Made by a program: the position numbers and the translations under genes. Shown here one piece after another: positions 17,419-26,547 of a stretch of DNA of 64,000 nucleotides. The stretch is from Bradyrhizobium sp. dw_78 (GTDB lineage Bacteria > Pseudomonadota > Alphaproteobacteria > Rhizobiales > Xanthobacteraceae): positions 558,001-622,000 of the forward strand of contig NZ_JAAVUS010000002.1 in NCBI RefSeq assembly GCF_018449525.1. The letters run 5' to 3'. The notes below the pieces were generated by a model, which made no database searches, had not been told where the DNA came from, and worked only from the letters and a program-made list of their open reading frames with translations. Within the stretch, counting starts at the first letter, position 1; each line of letters starts with the position of its first letter.

Positions 17419-18402
17419 TCAATTCGGACCGAAAGCTACGCCCCAGGGCAGCTCGCCGACCTGAATGGATTTGATCACCTTTTGCGCCGCGACATCGATC
17501 ACCGAAACATCGTTCGACACGCCGTTGGCGACCAGCAGATATTTTTCGTCGGGCGTGAACGCGCCATGCCAGACCCGCTGCCCGACAAGCAGATATTTCA
17601 GGACAGCGTGGGTGAGGCCGTCAACCACCGCGACCCGATTGGCAGGCCCGAGATCAATAAAGCCGAGCTTGCCGTCCCTGGTGATATTGATGCCGACCGG
17701 CTGGATCGCCTCGGATCGCAACCCCGGGATCTCGAACGTCACGGTTTGCTTGAGTTGCCGCGTCGCGGGATCGATGATCGCGAGCGTCCCACCGATCTCG
17801 GAGGTAACCCACAGTTCCGATCCGTCGGACTTGAACGCCGAGAAGCGCGGGCGGGAACCGACGAGCAGATTGTCCACGACTTCGCGGCTTGCGGTATCGA
17901 TGAAATGGACCATGCTGGTGGTCTCGGACGTACAAATCAGCGTCTTTGAATCTGGACTGACCGCCATGCCCTCGGGTTCGGTGCCGACCGAAACCTGTCC
18001 GACCGCCGCACGCTTCTCCATGTCGATGATCGTCACCATCGCGTCGTTTTCATTGGCGACGTAAAGCATCTTCCCGGCCGGATCGAGCGCAAACTGCTCC
18101 GGATCCGGACCGGACGGCAAATCGCCGGCATCGTTGCGACTCCCGGTATCGAAGACCTGAATCGTATCGTCATCGCCAAGTGCAACAAAGACGGACTTGC
18201 CATCGCGGGTGACTTCGATACCGCGCGGCCGCTGCCCGGTCTTGATCGTGGCCACCGTCTCCATTTTATCGGTGTCGACCACGGAGATCGAATTGCCCTT
18301 CTCGTTGGAAACATAGGCGAGAAAAGCGAATGCGGGATCGAACGAGAGGAGGACCCCGGATAGCGAGAGACCGAGTATCGCGATCCAGCGCAAATCGAAC
18401 AT
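17419..18402 (-). CDS. PQQ dehydrogenase-associated YVTN beta-propeller protein
   Basis: 327 residues with a signal peptide (ILGLSLSGVLLSFDPAFA) and about seven repeats of the YVTN type (AYVSNEKGNSISVVDTDKM, YVANENDAMVTIIDMEK and similar), forming a periplasmic beta-propeller. Proteins of this kind are encoded beside the PQQ-associated ABC transporter and alcohol dehydrogenase. Their exact role is unknown; binding of a metal, cofactor or partner protein is possible. It is divergent from the substrate-binding protein gene at 18718, which is its usual neighbour. Confidence 0.85.
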   Translation of the reverse strand: MFDLRWIAILGLSLSGVLLSFDPAFAFLAYVSNEKGNSISVVDTDKMETVATIKTGQRPRGIEVTRDGKSVFVALGDDDTIQVFDTGSRNDAGDLPSGPDPEQFALDPAGKMLYVANENDAMVTIIDMEKRAAVGQVSVGTEPEGMAVSPDSKTLICTSETTSMVHFIDTASREVVDNLLVGSRPRFSAFKSDGSELWVTSEIGGTLAIIDPATRQLKQTVTFEIPGLRSEAIQPVGINITRDGKLGFIDLGPANRVAVVDGLTHAVLKYLLVGQRVWHGAFTPDEKYLLVANGVSNDVSVIDVAAQKVIKSIQVGELPWGVAFGPN

Positions 18403-18717
18403 GTGGGCGTCCTCCCATGTGTCAGGTCCGGTTCATGCCGATTGAACTCAAGCGGCATGACGGCCTGTTTCAAGCCTGATGCACCGACCGGGCAATCTCA
18501 GCCGTTCGAGATCGCTGGCCGGCTTCGGGCTTTCTTGCGCCCGACGATAAATTGAGTAGCCTGAAAGCTCAAACGGGATGAAATGCCGATATCGGCAATG
18601 TCCGCTGCAACGGTTCAAGCCCCTGCCCTGCAAGCGATGTTGCGGCGCAATCGGACCATATAAGAAATCGGATCACATAAAACGTCCGAATAATAATCCG
18701 AATCTGGGAGGATCGAT
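18403..18717. other. Divergent promoter region
   Basis: 315 bases between the beta-propeller gene and the substrate-binding protein gene. It has an A+T-rich patch at 18685-18700 (aacgtccgaataataatccg) just before the ribosome site of the right-hand gene. No repeat or palindrome stands out. Confidence 0.5.
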
Positions 18718-19902
18718 GTGCTCCGGCTCCTGATTGGCTGCTTCATACTGATCGCCCTGAGCGGAACCGGCCAGTCCGGCCAGCCGCTGGAAATCAAGAT
18801 CGGCTATCTTCATCAGCCGCCATCGCGGATCAGGATATCGCTGATGGACGTACCGGCCGCCAATGATGGTCTCGCCGGCGCTTTGCTGGCGATCGATGAC
18901 AATAATGCGACCGGACGCTTCCTCAATCAGCATTACACATTGGTCGAGAAGACAATCGGCGAGAACGACGATCCGGCCGCGGCCGTGGACGCGCTGGCGG
19001 ATCAGGGTGTGTCCTTTGTCGTCACCAGCCTCGACGCCGACCGGCTGCTGAAGGCCGCGGATGCCGGCAAGGCACGCGGCGAGACCCTGATCAATGCCTT
19101 CGCGATCGATGAGCGCCTGCGCGAACAGGACTGTCGCGCCGACGTCATTCATGTCGCTCCCGCGCGTTCCATGCTCGCCGACGCATTGGCGCAGTATCTG
19201 GTTTGGAAAAAATGGCGCAAATGGATACTGATCGTGGGCTCGCATGAAAACGACGGGTTGTTCGCTGATGCACTGCGTCATGCTGCAACGCGGTTTGGCG
19301 CCAAGATCGTCGAGGAGCGAACCTTCAAGGACAATGGCGGCGCGCGGCGGACCGACAGCGGCGTGGCCGAGATCCAGCAGCAGATACCGATGGTGACACA
19401 GGGCGCGCCCGAGCATGACGTGCTGGTTGCGGCGGACGAAAGCGAGGTCTTCGCAGGCTATCTGCCGTACCGGACCTGGGATCCACGCCCGGTCGCAGGC
19501 TCCGCCGGACTCGTGCCGACCACCTGGGATGCGGCATTCGATCAATGGGGAGCGGTGCAGTTGCAAAACCGCTTCACAAGGACATTCCAGCGACCAATGA
19601 CAGCACATGACATGCAGGTCTGGACGTCAGTCCGCGTGGTTGGCGAGGCCGCGGCGCGGACCAATTCCGGCGATCCCGGCAAGATGCTGGCCTATATGAA
19701 AAGTCCGGAATTTTCAGTTGCGGCCTTCAAGGGTCAGAAGCTGACGCTTCGGGACTGGAACCAGCAATTACGGCAGCCCATCCTGCTGTTCGACGGCAGG
19801 AACACCGTCTCGGTGTCACCCCAGGAAGGATTCCTTCATCAGGTGTCGACGCTCGATACGCTCGGCCTCGATCGTCCCGAGACCAAATGCGTGCTGAAGT
19901 GA
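18718..19902 (+). CDS. ABC transporter substrate-binding protein, PQQ alcohol dehydrogenase-associated (LutA/PedB type)
   Basis: 394 residues with a signal peptide (LLIGCFILIALSGTGQSG). The mature protein is a two-lobed periplasmic binding fold of the branched-chain type (IKIGYLHQPPSRIRISLMD; WRKWILIVGSHENDGLFA; VLVAADESEVFAGYLPYR). This family accompanies PQQ alcohol dehydrogenases and would serve the ATPase and permease at 2609-4233, although it is 14 kb away. The start is GTG at 18718, seven bases after ggag; the ATG at 18716 is out of frame and soon stops. In lut/ped systems its relatives are needed for lanthanide-dependent growth; a direct ligand is not shown here. Confidence 0.87.
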   Translation: MLRLLIGCFILIALSGTGQSGQPLEIKIGYLHQPPSRIRISLMDVPAANDGLAGALLAIDDNNATGRFLNQHYTLVEKTIGENDDPAAAVDALADQGVSFVVTSLDADRLLKAADAGKARGETLINAFAIDERLREQDCRADVIHVAPARSMLADALAQYLVWKKWRKWILIVGSHENDGLFADALRHAATRFGAKIVEERTFKDNGGARRTDSGVAEIQQQIPMVTQGAPEHDVLVAADESEVFAGYLPYRTWDPRPVAGSAGLVPTTWDAAFDQWGAVQLQNRFTRTFQRPMTAHDMQVWTSVRVVGEAAARTNSGDPGKMLAYMKSPEFSVAAFKGQKLTLRDWNQQLRQPILLFDGRNTVSVSPQEGFLHQVSTLDTLGLDRPETKCVLK

Positions 19903-20042
19903 CCGCGCCAACAGGACAGACAGTCTCACCTAACGAGCGAATAACATGACCGGAAAACACAACGTCAGCTTGCACCGCTTCGACCGGGGTCTTATCCTTC
20001 CGAAGCGGCAAACCGCCGTTTTCGTGCGAGAGGAGATCTAAG

Positions 20043-20123
20043 ATGGCCTGGAAGACTCCCAAAATCGTCGAAGTGCCGGTGGGCATGGAAATCAACATGT
20101 ACGCCTGCGCGGCCCGCAAATAG
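20043..20123 (+). CDS. pqqA: PQQ precursor peptide PqqA (orphan copy)
   Basis: Peptide of 26 residues (MAWKTPKIVEVPVGMEINMY then ACAARK). Glu16 and Tyr20 are spaced as the E-x3-Y pair that PqqE cross-links and that becomes the PQQ skeleton. The surrounding Pro and Gly residues match PqqA. The ribosome site aggag is nine bases before the ATG. It starts 140 bases after the substrate-binding protein gene on the same strand. No pqqB, C, D or E gene follows; the next gene is a molybdenum hydroxylase subunit. So this is a stand-alone precursor copy whose processing enzymes must be encoded elsewhere. Confidence 0.92.
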   Translation: MAWKTPKIVEVPVGMEINMYACAARK

Positions 20124-20672
20124 ATCGTTGCGACAGCTTCTCATTCGACCGAGGCCAATGCAGGAAGTGCAACGCTTTTCGGGGCGCGATGGCAACCAAC
20201 CCGCCACCGCGCTCCTTTTTATCATTCGAGCGTCCTGTTTCGGCAAACCGACCATCATTTTACGCCGATAGATTGAGTAGGTCCGTTGACGTTTCCGGTG
20301 ATTTTGACCGGTAATCCTGCCGCGCCGCTTCTGACAAGCGGAAAATGCAAAACACCAGTCTGTGAAGTCAGCCGCACGTATTTTCTGATAATCTTTGGGG
20401 ATGATGAGCCTGCTCCGGCGAATCGGATTTAAAATCAAAAATAAAGAACCAAGACAAAACGGAAGGAATGCGCCGAAACGGAATACCGATAAAGGTCGTG
20501 CAATGAGGTCTGCCGGCTTCCCATTCCGGGATCGATTCCAGAGATCCACTTCAGGATTCACTTGAAGGGTGTTCCCTTGGAGGGAAGCAGAACGGCGGAT
20601 GCGGGCCGATAGAAACATGTTCTGGCTCGCACCGAAGAGACATCAGCAGCTTATGAAGAGCGAGGAACGATC
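20124..20672. other. Intergenic region after pqqA
   Basis: 549 bases without a supported gene. It contains an A+T-rich segment (20431-20455, gatttaaaatcaaaaataaa) that may be a promoter for the iorA-iorB pair, and a small aaggg/ccctt hairpin near 20563-20577. No PQQ synthesis gene is present. Confidence 0.5.
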
Positions 20673-21125
20673 ATGATCAAAGTGAAGATTAACGGACAAG
20701 AGCATGGCTGGGACGGCGACCCGGATCTTCCATTGCTCTGGTTTCTGCGTGACGAAGTCGGGTTGACCGGCACCAAATTCGGATGCGGCCAGGCGCTGTG
20801 CGGCGCTTGCACGGTGATGGTCGACAAGCAGGCCGTGCGCTCCTGCATCACCTCGGTATCCGACGTGGTTGACCGCGAGGTCGTGACCATCGAGGGCCTG
20901 CATCCGACCGGCGACCATTCGGTGCAGAAGGCCTGGCGTCAGACCAACGTTCCGCAATGCGGCTATTGCCAATCCGGCCAGATCATGCAGGCCGCCGCCC
21001 TGTTGACGGAGAATCCAAAACCCAGCCACGATCAGATACGCGAAGCGATGTCAGGCAATATCTGCCGCTGCGGTTGTTACCAGCGCATCGAGAACGCCAT
21101 CCATCTCGCCTCGACGGGGGTCTGA
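20673..21125 (+). CDS. iorA: (2Fe-2S) subunit of an isoquinoline 1-oxidoreductase-type molybdenum hydroxylase
   Basis: 150 residues, the standard length of the small subunit. It carries two [2Fe-2S] clusters that pass electrons from the molybdenum centre. N-terminal plant-type cluster: Cys38, Cys43, Cys46 and Cys58. C-terminal cluster: Cys96, Cys99, Cys131 and Cys133 (QCGYCQSGQ and CRCGC). Ribosome site gagga precedes the ATG. The large subunit gene starts 2 bases after its stop. IorAB-type enzymes oxidise N-heterocycles or aldehydes in the periplasm or at the membrane; in this cluster aldehyde oxidation after the PQQ dehydrogenase is a reasonable guess. Confidence 0.88.
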   Translation: MIKVKINGQEHGWDGDPDLPLLWFLRDEVGLTGTKFGCGQALCGACTVMVDKQAVRSCITSVSDVVDREVVTIEGLHPTGDHSVQKAWRQTNVPQCGYCQSGQIMQAAALLTENPKPSHDQIREAMSGNICRCGCYQRIENAIHLASTGV

Positions 21126-21127
21126 TC

Positions 21128-23446
21128 ATGAATATCATCACCAATCCCGACAAGCTTCGCGGCTTTGAAAAACACGTCAAGGTGGAAAAGGTCTCGCGCC
21201 GCGCCATTCTCAAGAGCCTCGGCATTGCTGGAGGCCTTGTGCTTGCCGCACCGGTCACGTCGCGCCAGGCGTTCGCGGCCTATCAGACCGGCGCCGGAAA
21301 AATGCCGCACGGCACGGTGGTCGATCCCCACATCTTCGTTGCGATCGCGCCGGATGGCACCGTAACGATCCTGGCGCACCGCTCGGAAATGGGAACGGGC
21401 GTGCGCACGAGCCTGCCGCTGATCGTCGCCGAGGAGATGGAGGCCGACTGGTCGCGCGTCAAAGTGCAACAGGCCCCAGGTAACGAAGCCAAATACGGCA
21501 ATCAGGATACCGATGGCTCCCGCAGCACGCGGCACTATCTGCTGCCGATGCGCCAGATCGGCGCGTCGGCGCGTGCGATGCTGGAAGCTGCCGCCGCCAA
21601 ACGCTGGAACGTTGCGGTGTCCGAGGTCAAGGCCGTGAACCATGAAGTGGTTCATTCCGCCAGCAGCCGCCGTCTTGGATTCGGCGACCTTGCCGCCGAC
21701 GCCGCCAAGGAATCGGTGCCCGCCATCGAAACCCTGAAATTAAAAGATCCGAAGAACTTCCGTTATCTCGGCAAGGGCGAAGTCAGCATTGTCGACCTGC
21801 GCGACATCACCATGGGCGCCGCGCATTACGGCATCGACACACGTCTTCCCGGCATGAAATACGCCGTGATCGCCCGGCCGCCGGTGACCGGCGGCAAGCT
21901 GGTGTCCTTCGATTCGAGCGACGCGATGAAAGTCTCCGGCGTCGAGAAGGTGATGGAAATCAAGGGATGGCCGTGGCCTTCCAAGTTCCAGCCGCTCGGC
22001 GGCGTGGCCGTGATCGCGCGCAACACCGGGGCTGCGATCAAGGGACGCGACGCGTTGAAGGTCGTCTGGGATGACGGCGACAACGGCAAATATGATTCGG
22101 TCACCTATCGCACCGAACTTGAGGAGGCTGCGCGCAAACCCGGCCTGGTCGTGCGCAAGGAAGGCGACGTCGACGCCGCCTTGAAGAGGGCCGACAAGGT
22201 CGTCGTCGGCGAGTATTATCTGCCTCACCTCGCCCATGTCAGCATGGAGCCGCCGGTTGCGGTCGCCAACGTGACGGGCGACAAGGCCGAGATCTGGGCG
22301 CCCGTGCAAAGCCCCGGCGGCACGCGCGAGGACGTCGCCAAGACGCTCGGCATCCCGGAGGATAATGTGACGGTCAACGTCACGCTGCTCGGCGGCGGCT
22401 TCGGGCGCAAGTCGAAATGCGATTACGCGCTGGAAGCGGCCCTGCTCTCGAAAGAGCTCGGTGTACCGGTCAAGGTGCAGTGGACGCGGGAAGACGATGT
22501 TCGTCACGATTTCCTGCACACTGTCTCGGCGGAGCGCATCGAGGCCGGCCTCGACAAGAACGGCAAGGTGATCGCCTGGCGCCACCGCAGCGTCGCGCCA
22601 ACGATCGCTTCCACATTCGCAGCCGGAGCGGTCCACGCCGCACCGTTCGAACTCGGCATGGGCCTGATCGACATGCCGTTCGAGATCGCCAACATCCAGT
22701 GCGAAAATCCGGAAGCGGCGGCGCATACCCGCATCGGCTGGTTCCGTTCGGTCTCGAACATCCCGCGTGCCTTTGCGGTGCAATCAATGGTCGGCGAACT
22801 CGCGCACGCCACCAACCGCGACCAGAAGGATATGCTGCTCGAACTGATCGGTTCGCCGCGGATCGTCAATCTTTCGTCGGTGAAGGATCCGTGGAATTAC
22901 GGCGAGCCCTATGACAGCTATCCGATCGACACCGCGCGTCTTCGCAAGGTCGTCGAGGAGGTCGCCGACAAGGGCGGATGGGGACGTTCGGTGCCCAAAG
23001 GACACGGGCTCGGCATTGCCGTACACCGCAGCTTCGTCAGCTACATCGCGACCATCGTCGAAGTGTCGGTGGACGACAAGGGCAAGCTCAGCGTGCCCAG
23101 GGTCGATACCGCGATCGATTGCGGCACCTACGTCAATCCGGAACGCATCCAGTCGCAGATCGAGGGCGCCGCGATCATGGGGCTGAGCCTTGCCAAATAT
23201 GGCGAGATCAGTTTCAAGGACGGCAAGGTGCAACAGGGCAATTTCGACGACTTCCCGGTGATCCGGATCGATGAAGCCCCGCTCGTGACCAATGTCTATA
23301 TCATCGAGCCCGGTCCCGAGACACCGCCGAGCGGAGTCGGCGAGCCAGGCGTGCCGCCTTTCGCACCGGCGCTGATCAACGCCATCTTTGCCGCCACCGG
23401 CAAACGCATCCGCGCGCTGCCGATCGGCAAGCAACTGGAGATTTGA
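21128..23446 (+). CDS. iorB: Molybdopterin-binding subunit of an isoquinoline 1-oxidoreductase-type hydroxylase
   Basis: 772 residues. The N-terminus has a Tat signal ([14 protein letters not shown], Arg-Arg near residue 24), so the folded complex is exported. The remainder is the xanthine oxidase-type molybdopterin domain, with [14 protein letters not shown] and the late Glu motif [16 protein letters not shown], where the Glu is the expected catalytic base. I chose the ATG at 21128; the frame is open from 20957 but that part overlaps iorA. There is no third cytochrome gene next to it, so the electron acceptor is unclear. It ends at a strong terminator. Substrate is not determined; an aldehyde is plausible from context. 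Confidence 0.87.
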   Translation: MNIITNPDKLRGFEKHVKVEKVSRRAILKSLGIAGGLVLAAPVTSRQAFAAYQTGAGKMPHGTVVDPHIFVAIAPDGTVTILAHRSEMGTGVRTSLPLIVAEEMEADWSRVKVQQAPGNEAKYGNQDTDGSRSTRHYLLPMRQIGASARAMLEAAAAKRWNVAVSEVKAVNHEVVHSASSRRLGFGDLAADAAKESVPAIETLKLKDPKNFRYLGKGEVSIVDLRDITMGAAHYGIDTRLPGMKYAVIARPPVTGGKLVSFDSSDAMKVSGVEKVMEIKGWPWPSKFQPLGGVAVIARNTGAAIKGRDALKVVWDDGDNGKYDSVTYRTELEEAARKPGLVVRKEGDVDAALKRADKVVVGEYYLPHLAHVSMEPPVAVANVTGDKAEIWAPVQSPGGTREDVAKTLGIPEDNVTVNVTLLGGGFGRKSKCDYALEAALLSKELGVPVKVQWTREDDVRHDFLHTVSAERIEAGLDKNGKVIAWRHRSVAPTIASTFAAGAVHAAPFELGMGLIDMPFEIANIQCENPEAAAHTRIGWFRSVSNIPRAFAVQSMVGELAHATNRDQKDMLLELIGSPRIVNLSSVKDPWNYGEPYDSYPIDTARLRKVVEEVADKGGWGRSVPKGHGLGIAVHRSFVSYIATIVEVSVDDKGKLSVPRVDTAIDCGTYVNPERIQSQIEGAAIMGLSLAKYGEISFKDGKVQQGNFDDFPVIRIDEAPLVTNVYIIEPGPETPPSGVGEPGVPPFAPALINAIFAATGKRIRALPIGKQLEI

Positions 23447-23489
23447 GGCGAAGCGTCAAGCCGCACAGGCGTTTTAAGTACCCAAGTGA

Positions 23490-23520
23490 AAGCGGCGGGC
23501 CTTTGGTCCGCCGCTTTTTA
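23490..23520. terminator. Bidirectional rho-independent terminator
   Basis: Stem aagcggcgg (to 23498) with ccgccgctt (23508-23516), loop of nine bases, followed by tttta on the plus strand and a matching T-run on the minus strand. It lies between the converging iorB (ends 23446) and PQQ dehydrogenase (ends 23538) genes and serves both. Confidence 0.85.
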
Positions 23521-23537
23521 TTTCGAGGTGCCACCAA

Positions 23538-25265
23538 CTACTTCTTGACCGCGAACACCCAAACGACGCCGCCCTGGGGCACATTGCTTTCGATGCCGAC
23601 ATTATCCCCGGCCAGCGCGTCCTGGATGCGCTGCGCATCGACGCCCCAACCCGACTGAACGGCGATATATTCGGTGCCGTCCACCTCATAGGCGACCGGC
23701 ATGCCGACGATGCCCGAGTTGGTCTTTTGCTCCCAAAGGACATCGCCCGTCCTGGCGTCGAAGGCCCGGAAATTTCGATCGTTGGTGCCTCCGGCAAAGA
23801 CGAGATCGCCCGCGGTCGCCGTCACCGAAGCAAACAATTGCGATTTGGCGAAGTTGTGCGACCAGGCCTTCTTGCCGGTGGCCGGATCCCAGGCCTGCAA
23901 CTCGCCGAAATGATCCGCGCCGGGACGGACCGACAGGCCGATATCTTCCGCCCTGGTCCCGAGCCAGAGTTGCCCCGGCACCAGCGGCACTTTCTCGCCG
24001 GTAAAGCCGCCGCAGAAATTTTCGTTGGCGGGAACATAGACCAATCCGGTCTTCTGACTATAGGCCGCCGACGGCCAATCCTTGCCGCCCCACAGCGAAG
24101 GACAGAACTCGACTCGTTTGCCGAGCGTCGGTTTGTGCGCGGGGTCGAGAATGGGCCTGCCGGTCTCGGCTTCGATGCCTTTCCATACGTCGGTATGAAC
24201 GAAGGGCCAGCCCGCCACGTAATTGATGCGGTCGGGTTTACGTTCCAGAATCCAGAAGATCGCGTCGCGCCCCGGATGGATCAGGCCCTTGAACGAGCGG
24301 CCGTCCCTTTGCAGGTCGACCAGCATCGGCGCATCCACCTCATCCCAATCCCATGAATCGTTCTGATGGTATTGGTGGAACGCCTTGATCTTGCCGGTCT
24401 CGGGATCAAGCGCGAGCACGGAGCTTGTGTAGAGATTGTCGCCGGGGTGAATTGAACCCGGCCAGGGCGACGCGTTGCCGATTCCCCAGTAGATCGTCTT
24501 GGTGTCCTTGTCGTAGGTGCCGGTCATCCAGGCCGATCCGCCGCCCGACTTCCAGTCGTCGCCACTCCACGTATCATGACCGGGCTCGCCCTCGCCCGGA
24601 ATGGTGAAGGTTCGCCACAACTCCTTGCCGTCATTGGCATCGAACGCAACGATATAGCCGCGAACACCGAATTCGCCGCCGGAGCCGCCGACCACAATCT
24701 TGCCGTCGACCACCATCGGCATCAGCGTCATATACTGGCCCTTCTTATAATCCTGGACCTTCTTGTCCCAGACCACCTTGCCGGTCCTGGCGTCGAGGGC
24801 GACCACGTGATCGTCGGTCGTGGCCAGATACAGCTTGTCCTGCCACAGGCCCACGCCGCGGCTGGTCGGATGCAATTGAAAGAGATCGTCGGGAAGCTGG
24901 CGTTTGTATCGCCAGTATTCTTCGCCGGTCCTGGCGTTGAGGGCGATCACCTGCCCCATCGGTGTCGCAATGAACATCACGCCGTTATTGACGATCGGCG
25001 GGGCCTCATGCCCCTCCGATACACCGGTCGAGAAGGTCCATACCGGCGTCAGGTCCTTGACGTTCAAGGTATTGATCTGGTCGAGCGGGCTGTAGCCCTG
25101 CCCGTCATAGGTCCGGCGATATAGCATCCAGTTGCCGGGTTCGGGATTTTCGAGACGATCCGATGTCACCGGGCTGTAATTCTCGATCGGACCGGCGACG
25201 GCGGCGGTAGAGACAAGGCACGTGAACGCAACAAAGCCCGACAATAGCCATTGCTTCTTGGTCAT
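23538..25265 (-). CDS. PQQ-dependent alcohol dehydrogenase, lanthanide-type, lacking the vicinal disulfide
   Basis: 575 residues with a signal peptide (LLSGFVAFTCLVSTAAVA). Eight-bladed propeller repeats are visible as ALDARTGKVVW, AFDANDGKELW and AFDARTGDVLW. Metal ligands of the methanol/ethanol family are present: Glu198 (GGEFGVRG), Asn264 (GIGNASPW) and catalytic Asp306. Asp308, two residues on (NDSWDWDEVD), is the extra Asp that marks lanthanide-dependent enzymes such as XoxF, ExaF and PedH. The CC pair normally found before NRG is replaced by Gln130-Leu131 (LFQLHPTSRG). The later Cys pair (VEFCPS, NENFCGG) is kept. The ATG at 25265 has gggaggt upstream. A Rieske protein gene precedes it by 72 bases. 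Substrate alcohol is not known; it is not a typical XoxF5. Confidence 0.87.
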   Translation of the reverse strand: MTKKQWLLSGFVAFTCLVSTAAVAGPIENYSPVTSDRLENPEPGNWMLYRRTYDGQGYSPLDQINTLNVKDLTPVWTFSTGVSEGHEAPPIVNNGVMFIATPMGQVIALNARTGEEYWRYKRQLPDDLFQLHPTSRGVGLWQDKLYLATTDDHVVALDARTGKVVWDKKVQDYKKGQYMTLMPMVVDGKIVVGGSGGEFGVRGYIVAFDANDGKELWRTFTIPGEGEPGHDTWSGDDWKSGGGSAWMTGTYDKDTKTIYWGIGNASPWPGSIHPGDNLYTSSVLALDPETGKIKAFHQYHQNDSWDWDEVDAPMLVDLQRDGRSFKGLIHPGRDAIFWILERKPDRINYVAGWPFVHTDVWKGIEAETGRPILDPAHKPTLGKRVEFCPSLWGGKDWPSAAYSQKTGLVYVPANENFCGGFTGEKVPLVPGQLWLGTRAEDIGLSVRPGADHFGELQAWDPATGKKAWSHNFAKSQLFASVTATAGDLVFAGGTNDRNFRAFDARTGDVLWEQKTNSGIVGMPVAYEVDGTEYIAVQSGWGVDAQRIQDALAGDNVGIESNVPQGGVVWVFAVKK

Positions 25266-25337
25266 GAACGCTACCTCCCTGTTTTTTCTGTTCACCAACT
25301 TTTTGTTGTGCGAAACCCCGATGCGACGGCGCAACCG

Positions 25338-25994
25338 TCAGCCTGACTGCTGAGCACCTACCTTTCCGATAAATGTTGCGGCCACGATGAGCGAACCGTC
25401 GGCGATGGCCAACGGCAGCGCCGCCAGACGCCGTGGCGCCGGCCCGAATACGACTTCCGCGGCGTTGCGCGGGTCATATTCGGAATTGTGACACATGCAT
25501 TTGAAAACGTTCTTGTCGCCGTTATCCTGCTTCACCCAGGCAGTGACGGGACATCCGGCATGGGCGCAAATGGCCGAATAGGCGACGATGCCGTCGGCCG
25601 ACCGCGAGCGCGTCTCGCCATCAAGCTCGGCCGGATCAAGTCTCACAATCAGGATCTCGTTCAGCCGCGAGCCCTTGCGGATGACGGAGGTTTTCGAATC
25701 TTTTGGCCAGGCACGTAACGGCGGGCCGCCGAGTTTCAAATCCTCCGGCGTGATGACTTCGCCTGCACGATTGCCTTCGGCGAAAACAAGCAGGTCCGCC
25801 TTTTGCGGCCGCTCGTCGCCGCCCGGCTGATCCTCCTCGGCGGCCGCAACATGGCCCACCGCCAGGCACGCACCGCCGGCAAGCGCCGTCAAGATAAGCG
25901 TGCGCCGCGTCTGATCGGAACAAGGCACAACCGTCTTGAGCTCCGCAACGCTGCGTTCGACCGATGCGTCGATGTCGCGCTCTGATTCAGACAT
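25338..25994 (-). CDS. Tat-exported Rieske [2Fe-2S] protein paired with the PQQ dehydrogenase
   Basis: 218 residues. A twin-arginine segment (QTRRTLILTALAGG, Arg30-Arg31) is followed by an Ala-rich cleavage site, so a folded iron-sulfur protein is exported or anchored outside the membrane. The Rieske motifs are CAHAGC (Cys143, His145, Cys148) and CMCH (Cys166, Cys168, His169), with the disulfide Cys pair of the bc1 type. It is on the same strand and 72 bases upstream of the dehydrogenase gene, so they likely form an operon. No cytochrome b or c1 gene is present, so it is not a normal bc1 subunit set. A role as electron carrier for the quinoprotein is inferred from the pairing. The start ATG has a weak ribosome site. 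Confidence 0.83.
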   Translation of the reverse strand: MSESERDIDASVERSVAELKTVVPCSDQTRRTLILTALAGGACLAVGHVAAAEEDQPGGDERPQKADLLVFAEGNRAGEVITPEDLKLGGPPLRAWPKDSKTSVIRKGSRLNEILIVRLDPAELDGETRSRSADGIVAYSAICAHAGCPVTAWVKQDNGDKNVFKCMCHNSEYDPRNAAEVVFGPAPRRLAALPLAIADGSLIVAATFIGKVGAQQSG

Positions 25995-26547
25995 GGCGCA
26001 GACTGAGCGCCGAAACTCGGACGAAAAGAGGGCGACCAACCATTCGTTCGCTTTGAGTCGCGCGCTTTCCACCCTCAGCTAAATTTTGGGAAGAACAGGT
26101 CCGTGAAATTCCTGTCGCATAACACCACAGCTAAGAAAAAAATGTCATGCCCATTTCGCCGGTCAGCCTGGAGACGCCAGATTTGTGCAGCGCGTTATGA
26201 AACGTATGGCGGATTGTTCGGGACGGCATGAACCCTGTTGAATCGGCTTGATGATCGTCTCGAATTTATCCATTGCCGCGATGCAGCGCCGGGCCCTGGC
26301 ACATGACGACGCTGAGGATGTCGATCCGGCGGCCAATGGCGGGCCTGACGCAGGCGATCCGATTGCCGGCGGCGCGGGCTCAAACCAATCTTAACGGGAA
26401 ATAAGCAAATCCGGCTGAAAGCCTCGCGGTCGGGGCGACCAGACCTTGCCGGTCCCGGGCTTTGTTAGGAGCTACTTTATCAATTGGCGTTAATCTTTTC
26501 CGGAATCGCCGTCCCAAAGACGGCCGTGTTCCCAGAAAAGGTGCGCG
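25995..26547. other. Intergenic region before the chemoreceptor gene
   Basis: 553 bases between divergent genes. No supported gene, repeat or RNA. The right part just before 26548 has aaaaggtgcgcg, a usable ribosome site for the chemoreceptor. Confidence 0.5.

Noticed and set aside
20124..20672. pqqBCDE genes after pqqA
   Set aside because: No such coding sequence is present; the next gene is iorA.
20957..21127. Extended N-terminus for the molybdopterin subunit
   Set aside because: The extension overlaps iorA out of frame and hides the Tat signal; the ATG at 21128 gives a proper signal.
23538..25265. Calling the quinoprotein a standard methanol dehydrogenase XoxF or MxaF
   Set aside because: The Cys-Cys pair is missing and the adjacent sequence differs from XoxF; the lanthanide Asp alone does not fix the substrate.
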